NCBI GenBank assembly: GCA_003439945.1
Contig: QVRM01006564.1
Span: 794,501 to 858,500, forward strand
DNA: 64,000 nucleotides
Direction: 5' to 3'
Source: Dermanyssus gallinae
Taxonomy: Eukaryota; Arthropoda; Arachnida; Mesostigmata; Dermanyssidae
Shown here piece after piece: positions 49,060 through 58,151 of this stretch. Each line of letters opens with the position of its first letter. Positions within the stretch are counted from its first letter, which is position 1. A program made the position numbers and the translations under genes. Below the pieces are notes generated by a model. It was given only the letters and a program-made list of their open reading frames with translations. It made no database searches and was not told the origin of the DNA.

Positions 49060-51480
49060 GGAGGAGCATGCCAAAGCTCCTTCGTAGCACCGCCAGGCAG
49101 ATAATGTTAGAATTAATCGATTACTATCTCATATGTGTTTATAGCCCACTAGAGCGGACCGTCCATCAAATAGTACAGGACATAGGTGAATGCATGGAAA
49201 TCTGCACAAATTTAGATAAAAATGTAATTATAGGTGGCGATTTTAACTGATTTGACAAACGAAAATGCCAGACAAAATAGTTTTAAAACTGCTGTCAACG
49301 AACTTGGATTAAGCATTCATAATAATTGTAATGACCCAGCATATTTTAGCTGGAACGGATACAGCGCGGTCGACATTGTATTATCATGGATACCACAGGC
49401 TGTCAAAGCCATCTTTGATCCTACCGTAATACCGTCGGCACACCGTAAGCAATGTCAAATAGAGTTCGAGTTACACCGAAGACGAGGAATGGCCACACCT
49501 TTAATCATTTAACCCTCTCGCTCACTGGATGTCCACATGCTGGAACAAGCACTACAATTAGCCTACGGCACAGACGACATAAACTATATTGAAAAAGCGA
49601 TTAAGTGGTCTATTCACATATCCGCAAAACTAAAGCACGTGAGACTGCAGAGACACAAGCCGTGGTTCGACAAAGAATGTCGACAAATAAAGCAAGTGAT
49701 CTATCTGTACAAACCCACAACATCAACTGAACTCCTACAGCTGGCCGAATTCAAACGAATATGTAGAAATATGGAGAAAGAATTGAGACAACACTACGAG
49801 GAACAACAGCGCATTAGGCTCATTTCGGCAAGCGTGCAGAAACCGTGGCTACTTCATCCAAGGAGACCAGTGCCTTCAAACCCGCTGATAAATGACTAAA
49901 AGTGGGTAGCCCACTTTACAAATATTTTAACGAGAGACGTTATATTGCCAGATCAGGACCCTTTAGAAGAAATTGTTGATTTCACTGAAGACGAAGTCAA
50001 AGCCGCAATTTTATCGAAGCAAAACGGAAAATCAGCAGGACCTGATCGTATTCTTAATGAACATCTGAAGGCTAACATCGACGCTTTATGCCCTATTGTG
50101 ACAGAACTTTACAATTAGTGTGTTCGACAAGGAAAACTCCCTGATGAATGGCGAAAGAGCTACATACAGCCTATAATTAAGCGAAAGGGGGATGCAACTG
50201 AACCAAAGAATTATTAAGGCATCGCACTTACAAGCGTCCTTTACAAGATATTAACGTCGCTCATTGTTGGTCGATTGTACTCCTACGTAGAAGACAGAAT
50301 CCCAGCAGAACAATACGGTTTTTTAGAGAGGCGATCGACGTCAGATGCAGTTGAATTTGTTTTAAACCATGTATTAAACCGCCGTTCTAACAAGAAAATG
50401 ACATAAGCTGCATTTATTGATTTTCAAACCGCTTTCGATTGCCTGCCAAGGGACCGTTTATTAGACACGCTTCGCACAACATGCCCCCTTTTTAACCTCG
50501 TTCATAATATTTTAGCGCACAATATAATTTGGGTCAAAAACGGCGACCACTATGTACGAACGCCCGTAACACGAACTATTGGGGTAGCCCAAGGAGACTC
50601 AGCTAGTCCATTTGTTTTTATCTTATATATAACTGGACTCGCAGACTTACTGCGTAATCTTAACGCCCATTTTGCATTTTATGCCGACGACATAGTCATT
50701 TTAGCAAAATCTCGTAAGCATCTGCAATTTTACCTTAACGAAACTGCGAAATGGTGCGAAGAGAACAAGATCAAGATTAACGCCGAAAAGTCAAAGGTCT
50801 TACGTTTTAGCAGATGAGGGTCATACGCGGCCAGGGATTATGGTCTATCAGTTAATGGAAAACCACTTAAATTAGTTCGCCATTTCTCTTATTTAGGCGT
50901 CACACTAGCACTACTCTCTTTAGCAGACATATCGAGGAGATACAAGCAAAAGCTACTTCGGCAATGTTTTTGTTAGGCAAAATACATGAAGTGGACGTAA
51001 AAACAGCTATAAATTGCTTTAAATCAAAGTACTCCCTACTATAGTATACTGTCTTTCTACAATTGCACCATAGCTAAGCCATTTAAGTCTGGACAAGCTG
51101 AAGGCCTGCTTTGTTAAGCGTATATTACGGCTTCTAAAATGCGCATCGGCAAGACTTGCCTTAGAGATTTGTGGAGAGAAAACACTTATTGAAGACCTGG
51201 CACTGGTTTATAACACACCATTTACAGCGCACATTCTAGATTTATATCGAGTCTATAGAGAGAACAGGAATTTAAATTGTGTGGCGGAGAACTATACTGC
51301 TGGCCCAACCTTTTGTTCACAGAGATGGAAAAGAGCCATGCAAAAGAACCGTTCGCTAATCTGCCGAACAACTTGGCACGGGTATCGCCATCACATATGC
51401 ATGAAGCCTAGCTGTTTTAATATTGAATATTCAGTTAATTGAGAGTAGTTCGAAGAAAAATGGCTGACATTATTATCTAG
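49060..51480 (+). mobile_element. Non-LTR retrotransposon ORF2, near full-length but inactivated
   Basis: Endonuclease remnant with YSPLE and NVIIGGDFN, then a frame change; SVDIVLSW-like block at about 49.37 kb. A linker with HKPWFDKECRQIK at about 49.66 kb precedes the RT: ILSKQNGKSAGPDRI, LPDEWRKSYIQPIIK, EQYGFLERRSTSDAVEF, AAFIDFQTAFDCLP, GVAQGDSASPFVFILY and FYADDIVILAKS (YADD at 50680-50691). A thumb/C-terminal region runs to about 51.48 kb. In-frame stops occur five times in the linker-RT frame (TAA, TAG, TAA, TAA, TGA), so it is not functional. Clade not assigned. Confidence 0.88.
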
Positions 51481-51795
51481 ATCTATTATACATCGTATGG
51501 GCTTCTAAACTCAGAATAGAAGGGCTAGGCAGGGCGAATAGTTATAGAGTGGTGCGATGGATTTCATCATACTCTCTGTAGGACTGAAGGCTTCTGCGAG
51601 CCAAGTGACACATACATTTGTACATATTGTGATAGATTGTGTACAAGATGCCATGGTACTTAGTGTCACGCGGTAATGCACTAGCAGGACTGGCGCGGAC
51701 ATCTTTAAATGTTAATATTATATCTTATGTTTGTGCTTACCAAAGCTAAAGTTATAAAACATTTATATTGGATATAATTCAAGATATTTACTCTT
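51481..51795. other. Possible LINE 3' region
   Basis: Continues downstream of the 49-51.5 kb LINE; plus-strand pieces such as IEGLGRANSYRVVRWI could be its C-terminus. Uncertain. Confidence 0.35.
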
Positions 51796-51799
51796 GCAA

Positions 51800-53000
51800 C
51801 TTTTTTTTGAATACATGTTTATTGATTACATATATACAATCTGCAGAGTCTTACAGCAGAGACCAAATACACATGCATATATTTTACGCTTTAGACGTTT
51901 TTTCACATCCGATATGCCCACAAATGGTACATGCTTCGCTGACAATCACATCAGTTGTCTCATGCTAACTTACGTCATTAGACCACTAGAATCGATACAT
52001 TTTACCAGACGGACAATTTTGCTGTTAGCCATTTGGGTTGATAACACGTTTCTGCCATCACTAAGCTTAGTGACGGCCTTAATCATTTGTGGTCTTTTCA
52101 TTTCGTATTTCCTGCACTCGGTTAGGATGTGTATAACGTCATCAAATTTGTTACACTTCTTTCTTTTGTAGCGCATCTCTGCAGCCTCGTCAGCTGCTTC
52201 GTTTCCTCGCATGTCAACTTGAGCTTTGAAATGGCCGGCGTAACAGAGATGCACTGATGAGGTTGGAGTTTCGACCCAGTGAGTCTGCAGCTGTAGTGAC
52301 TTCCAGCGCCGCTTTAAAGTCGCAGAAAATGACAGTGTTTTTGGGATTATCGTCTTAAAGAGCGAATGCAAGCGCCTCATGCACTGCCACAATTTTTACA
52401 GTGATTGAACTCTGGCAGTTGCTGATATGTACCGCTATATTTGTCCCGGTTTCCAAGATGACAACTCCTGCTCCTCCAGCAAAACCTTGCTGCAAACCAT
52501 CGCTGAACATCACTGACCAATCCTCCTTTGAGAGTAAGCTTATATGATGCCCAGCGGCAGTCTTCGTTAGGTTTAGATAGTTGCACATACATACGTTCAA
52601 GAGTTGACATATCAAAGAAATGTTTATAAGAAGCATGCATTCCGTCGCTCAGTTCTGGGATGTTCTTTAGGGAGGCCGCTGCTCTGGTATTTCTGCGTTC
52701 ATCCTGGATTAGTCTCAGTAGCTTATTGCCACCTCTGGCCAATCTGATTGCTGCAACTAAGAGCTGTTTTCGTCAGAGCAAGACCCTTGGGGGTACCACG
52801 TCGGCCTTGGTGCATCAGGATATCCTACGATCTTGTATAAGGTTCACGGTTTCAAATGACGAATGAGTCATTAGACTTGTCACGTTGGCAGAGTCGTCAT
52901 TTTTTGCGATAAATGCACACGCTAAACCTCTTTGTTTAGCTCAAAGATAATATCAAATTTAGGTTGGATGGGTCCTGCAAGGTACTGTAGTGCGGTAGCT
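51800..53000 (-). mobile_element. LINE 3' part with RNase H domain, copy 2
   Basis: Minus strand, shifting frames: AIRLARGGNKLLRLIQDERR, then the RNase H start WSVMFSDGLQQGFAGGAGVV and IAVHISNCQSSITVKIVAVH, EALAFAL, and the end VDMRGNEAADEAAEM. After the ORF the 3' UTR has AAACGTCTAAAGCGTAAAAT, AATCAATAAACATGTATTC and an A-run at about 51807-51814. Same family and strand as copy 1 at 44.5 kb. Confidence 0.8.
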
Positions 53001-53590
53001 GAAATATGTATCTTCGTCTCTACCGGCGCTACTTCCAGGTTGCACCAAAACGGTCATAGGTAGTTAGCAACTTTCGAATTTCCTAAAAGACGACTGCCTT
53101 AAGAAATTGGGCCACCGCGAGTTACATTTGTTAAACTCTCAGCGGCTAGCGCGAACTAATACAGACGTGGACCATAACCAATAGTTGACACCAATTACTT
53201 GAATATAATATTATTACAAAGTATTTTTGAAGTTAAGCCGTTTAGAAATTTGCTGTGGGAAGACCGGCGACGGCAGTGGAAACTTGGAGAGGTGTATGAA
53301 ACTTTCTTGCAACGTCAAGTTCGGGAGGCTGGAAATTGGGGCGACCCGGGGGTGCAAGGGTGCACTTTAACGGTGAATGTAGAGGAGAGCAGAAAGCTGT
53401 AAAACCTTTGCAGACACTCTCCGCGCACTTAAGAGCCCACATCAGGTCGCACGAGGCAAGCGTAAGCGTGCGCGGGGTTACCTAATACGAGGAGGAAGAC
53501 AGTCAGGTACAATTCATTCGTATGTGAGTCGTTTTTTGGGCCAGCAGCAGCAATTCGCCAGAGAAGACCCACATGGGAACTTATTGTGTA
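53001..53590. other. Intergenic, nothing recognised
   Basis: No gene or element recognised; a 68-codon frame at 53199-53402 has no similarity I can name. Confidence 0.55.
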
Positions 53591-53734
53591 CAGAGCCAAG
53601 TCCGCTAAACTCAGCAGTGAAATGCAGCAAACTCGCTTCGCTGAAATACCCGCACGATTGACGGTTCTTCGCATACGAGATTTTGGGCTGGGCGGAACGC
53701 AGTATCACTGGCAACTTAATTTGCCAACTAAGCC

Positions 53735-53870
53735 ATATGATGGCTTCCCTTTCGGATGATAAACATTCCGAGGAGTTCTTGCGCCGAAAGCTTTCGCTCG
53801 ACACCCAACGCGGCAACGCCGCAACAACTCAGGCAACCCTGCGAAAACAGTCTGCGTTTACGTTTTTTTA
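53735..53870 (-). mobile_element. LINE C-terminal relic related to 24.05 kb
   Basis: The minus strand shares GTGTCGAGCGA..GCGCAAGAA-type stretches with the plus strand at 24.09-24.12 kb, the zinc-motif end of a LINE ORF. Read on the opposite strand, both give LSLDTQRGNAA, which is a shadow. Confidence 0.5.
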
Positions 53871-54447
53871 TTAAAAAAAAAACATCTTTGTGTATATAAG
53901 TCTGGGGATATTAACCTGGAACCTACGTATGTCTACCATCCCGAGTGCACTGTAAGCTTGCGCGTTTTAAATGCATTTATTATAGGTCAGAAGTCATTCT
54001 TCTGGCGATTCTTTTTAATTACAAGCGTGCGGTAATATTAAACACATTACCAAACAAAAACCAATTTATTGGTAAGATAAATCCTAAACTAGATATAACA
54101 ACATGAATGGTGTCCCAGTATTGTAAATCTTACAAACGTTCATAACACTTATTTAATAGCATCGGAATAATGTTGTGAAACATTTTTGAATTCCCAACGT
54201 GGGGGAGGGGCGACAATAAAATATCACATAGTGTATTTGTATACTCAGTTCACGTGGTTAATATCATTGGAGATGGTGTTTCAGCATACACTACCATGCT
54301 ATTCTTAATTTTACCGCACAAAATTTATCATTTTATGTTCAGCACGTCCAATCTATAGGCCATTCCGAGGAAGCTGCTTATGAAACTTGAAACTATGTAA
54401 AAAAAGGCTCATTGATGTAGTCAAAACATCACCATAACATGTACTCG
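53871..54447. other. Intergenic, downstream of COX16
   Basis: AT-rich, no element recognised. Confidence 0.6.
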
Positions 54448-54453
54448 TTTATT
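54448..54453 (-). promoter_or_regulatory. Poly(A) signal candidate for COX16
   Basis: AATAAA on the minus strand about 217 nt after the COX16 stop. It is a plausible end of the COX16 transcript. Confidence 0.45.
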
Positions 54454-54669
54454 AAATAAACCCCTGCTTATTTTGCATTGTGAGGCCGAATTACGGTATG
54501 TACTTTTGACTTTCCCCTATGGGAAAAAAATATATATATATATATATATATATAATTGATTTCACTATACACTACACATTTTCGGAACTCGACTGTCTAG
54601 CGCGGTTGCGCTGCAAGTCGTGGACGCGGATAACTGTACATTTGCATCGCAACGAAGCGGTTATTAATG

Positions 54670-54884
54670 CTAAATCTCATTACGTCCCTCAGCCAGCTCA
54701 CGTTGCTTGTTTTGCGCCTCGCGAAATCTTCTAGCTTTTTCTTTCATGGCTGCCACAAACTGTGTCTGGTCTTCCCATGGTCTCGGTCCGCGAATATTCT
54801 CCCAGTTGTCTGTGTCTAGATTTTTGATTTCCGTCTCGTAGATAACATCGATGTTCACGTCGTCCGGACTCTTCATTGTAATGC
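54670..54884 (-). CDS. COX16: COX16 exon 2: intermembrane-space C-terminus
   Basis: 71 codons plus two leading bases. Carries the conserved NIRGPRPWED motif and then a charged helix (KEKARRFREAQNKQRELAEG) that human COX16 lacks. The stop is at 54670-54672. Confidence 0.9.
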
Positions 54885-54935
54885 CTAGAAGATTGTGCAG
54901 ACGAACAATATTTATAGGAAATTATGAAGAGGAGC

Positions 54936-55025
<90 letters not shown>

Positions 55026-55049
55026 CGAAAAATAAATGTATATATTTAG

Positions 55050-55090
<41 letters not shown>

Positions 55091-55669
55091 TAGATTCTGT
55101 TTGACGGTACAGCATACAGCTAAAATGTAAATAGAGTCATGAATAACTAGATTACAGCAGCAAATGAGTTCAGTAGCAGTTTATGCAACGCGATTTGTAT
55201 GCAGCTCACCGCGTATGCTGGACTGCAGGGCAAAACTCCGTTGGGCCAAATGCCCGTCGGTGGAACGACCTCGGAATTTCAGAGTAGATTTTAGAAAAGA
55301 AAAAACAAACAGACGACACTATTCTCGTCGGGCTCAGATGCCCACCTAACCACATATACGTTCCTCCAGCCTTATCTGTTTGGCTTAATCACCGACTAAC
55401 CCGACCCTCACGGATGTTACCATTCCATTTAAGCGTGGCGACGCACGCCGAGATGGCGGTAGCACACCGCCGATATTCTTACCATATTTTGCCGCTTCTT
55501 CGGGCGCAATGAATTCGTTCGAGCCGAATTCATACCTCAGCGAGGCGAACTCTTTCAGTCCAAAAGAGCCTCCGACAACCAGACAAACGAAAGGAATTCC
55601 CAGTCGTACGAACTGCGTCTGGCTTAGGTACAGCTGAACGAGACGGTTAATCATTTTCGTGTTGGCCAC
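54670..55669 (-). CDS. COX16: COX16, cytochrome c oxidase assembly factor (two exons)
   Basis: Mitochondrial inner-membrane protein that helps deliver copper/COX2 modules during cytochrome c oxidase assembly (family knowledge). Exons 55483-55669 and 54670-54884 join G|GC in phase 1 to give 133 aa. Visible marks: a membrane segment RLGIPFVCLVVGGSFGLKEF followed by LRYEF, the COX16 signature, and NWENIRGPRPWED near the C-terminus, nearly identical to human 'DWKNIRGPRPWEDP'. The donor is GTAAGA at 55482-55477, the acceptor CTTCTAG at 54891-54885. The intron (598 bp) is mostly (TA)n. It is longer than human COX16 (106 aa), with extra residues at both ends; the second Met (codon 6) is an alternative start. 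Confidence 0.9.
54937..55089. repeat. (TA)n arrays filling the COX16 intron
   Basis: Two long TA arrays (54937-55022 and 55051-55089) split by TACGAAAAATAAATGTATATATTTAG. They make up about a quarter of the 598-bp COX16 intron. Confidence 0.95.
55483..55669 (-). CDS. COX16: COX16 exon 1: N-terminus and membrane segment
   Basis: 62 codons plus one base. Carries the single hydrophobic segment and the FGLKEFASLRYEF motif. The frame stays open past the donor for about 30 codons, but that read-through has no COX16 similarity, and the donor GTAAGA is strong. Confidence 0.88.
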
Positions 55670-56995
55670 GCGGCTGCCGCGTTTTTGACGCTGTTGTTGT
55701 TGCCGCTGTTGTCAATGAATCATCTGTCAGCACGCAAAAGTGAAGTCATCTAGTCCAAAGCCGTGTGCGTAAATATACGGCTGCTGCAATATATAATAAC
55801 ATAACATAACATCACTTTTATTTCACATAAAAGGGTTGGTATCTATATACATACTTCTGTAAGACAATCGTGACTAATCACCAAATAGGCGAGCGCTATT
55901 TGGATTATCATGGGCCCATTTGGCCATACGCCAAGCAAACAGTCAGTTCACGAATTCACCGCGGGCCACGGCTTTTGAGGTGATTGATCGTTGACACCTT
56001 AGGTTATTGGAGCGTACATCAAAAAAGTGTCCTAACAAGTCACATTTTCGTAATTGATGTAGAACAGATAAGTTGCACTGCATGAAAAGTGAGTCAATAC
56101 TTGGAACAACGTCATCTAACACGCTGTGGGGGCACCTGATTCGCCCTGATATGATAATAAATAGCTTTTTTCTTTTTGTTTGCTAAATGGGTTAGACGTG
56201 AAGGGATTGATTGCCATACAGAAACGTCAAACGGTGAAGTGGTGTAAAGTAGCCGAGAGTCTGGTGAAGTGGCCGAGAATCTGGTGAAGTGGCCGAGAAC
56301 CAACCAGCCCCAAGACTATCAAGTGAGAGAGTGGGGGGGGGGGGGGGGCGGAAGCGTTAGAAAGAAAACCAAGTTTCGCGCACTAGCTCGTCTCTAGCAA
56401 GTGAAGAGTTTCTCGCATTCATGAATTGCGTGTCGAGAGGATCGGGCTCTCTGCCAGAGAGAGACAGAGACAAACACTTGTATTTAATTTAGCACAAAAT
56501 CACATAAACACTTGTGCCGCCCGCTTCGACACACGGCGGGACTGCTACAATGCCGAAATATAGGTGCCACCGATTATTACGTAGTTTCTCGCTCTAATTT
56601 GTCGAGATTCCGTTCCATTCCGTCACTTTCGCCGAATTCGAACAAATGTTTGTCCTACCGAAACAAAATAGTGAGTAGCGTATTTCGAATGGTAACAGAC
56701 GTACACACCACATGCAAGGACGCGAGTGCGCGGTTTTTGTATCATTTATGTTTACAGTCGGCGTAGTAGTAGTACTAGTAGTTTCCGTGTCTTATGCGTT
56801 AACTGACGGATGTCCCGGACTGTTTGGACCGAGTCGTCTGCCGTCTTGGTATTCGAGCGTAGTTCGGCGTTCGGCGCTAGCAAAAGAGTTGCGCGCAGTG
56901 GTGGTGCCGTGTGTGAAATCGACTGGTAGATGAGCGACTTGATTTGATTTGCTTTGAGTGCAAGTCGTCAAAGTTAAAAGCTTAGTAGTATCGAC
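55670..56995. promoter_or_regulatory. Shared intergenic region between divergent COX16 and mRpL32
   Basis: 1.3 kb between the two start codons on opposite strands. Contains tandem AACAT units (55799-55816), a 20-bp tandem repeat (GTCTGGTGAAGTGGCCGAGA-like, about 56259-56299) and a G16 tract at 56333-56348. Must hold both promoters; no core element could be assigned. Confidence 0.5.
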
Positions 56996-57034
56996 ATGAA
57001 CCTGCTCCAACGGGTTGCGCTACGAGTGGCCAGG
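56996..57034 (+). CDS. mRpL32: mRpL32 exon 1: mitochondrial targeting presequence
   Basis: 13 codons from an ATG in good context (CGACATGA) to the donor AGG|GTAAAT. The peptide is short, Arg/Leu-rich and lacks acidic residues, as expected of a presequence. Phase 0 matches the next acceptor. Chosen by homology length and phase; an unspliced start at 58412 is the alternative but gives no presequence-like N-terminus. Confidence 0.65.
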
Positions 57035-58100
57035 GTAAATAATGAACGATCTAGCTTGATTTACTGCGAGTCCATCTAGGCTCTCCGGTGGTTTGATTCG
57101 ATTCGATGCCGAAGAGCTCATTGATTGTTATGATACTGGATACACCAAATAGGCAAACGACAATGTCGCCTTATTTCCATGCACCGTGATATACATTCAT
57201 ACAGCTGCATCGGCGGACGGCCAGACGCAGGAAGCAGCGCGGCCTAATTAGTAGTTCACCTTGCTTTGCCAATATACGCATGTGTTTACGTGCATTTAGT
57301 CACAAATATTTGTAGGTTTGACGTAGTAGCCAGGCCAAAATTGAGGTCAACAAAGTTATTATATTATGATAAGACAGAGCTGAAATAAATTTTAACATTT
57401 ATATATATATACACATACATATAAAGGGTGTAACAGAAATATTTATGAAGCGATATAAGGAATTGTAGAGCCCGTTTAAGCAAATATTTTTCCAACGAAA
57501 CATAGTCTCTGAGAAGTCTTGTTTCGGAGTGGAAGTGAAATTACTTCAATGTATGACACTGGTGTTTTTGCCCGATACCGGAGCACGACGGAGATGCGAC
57601 ATGGTCGTTTAGAACAGAATTCACAAAATTCGTTATTTTATTAGCTTTCACACCAAATGCCTCAAAATCATTACCCTACAACCACCCATGGTGCTCAAAA
57701 CTAGCACATTCAGGCAAACGCACATTTCATGATGATAATTTTGGTACCATCGATCTATGGCAATGCGAGCTATGGTTGCGGAGTAATTAAGATTTGTCGA
57801 GATTATGTGCATGCATAAATTACTGTGAGGCGACGTTGCGTCTGTCGCGCGACACGTCGGCGGTAGTGAGCATCGCCAATTTTAGATTTTGTGCTCCTAT
57901 GTCGGGCAAAAGTACCAGTGTCACAAAATGTAATAATTTCACTGTCACTCTGAAACAAGACGTCTCAGAGACCATGTTCCATTGGAAAAATTGTTTGCTT
58001 TAAGCTTTTTATTCCTTATATCGCTTCTAAAATATTTCTGTTACATACTGTTATTATATTTTATAAATACTAGTTATTATTTAAAAATTATTTACCCAGC

Positions 58101-58151
<51 letters not shown>

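Noticed and set aside
53683..53874. Plus-strand frame containing LSLDTQRGNAA, also seen on the minus strand at 24.1 kb
   Set aside because: The repeat is real, but the opposite strand gives the zinc-motif end of a LINE ORF, so this frame is the antisense shadow.
55385..55482. Unspliced extension of COX16 exon 1 as the true C-terminus
   Set aside because: It lacks the conserved NIRGPRPWED block, which is found in phase in the downstream exon behind a good acceptor.
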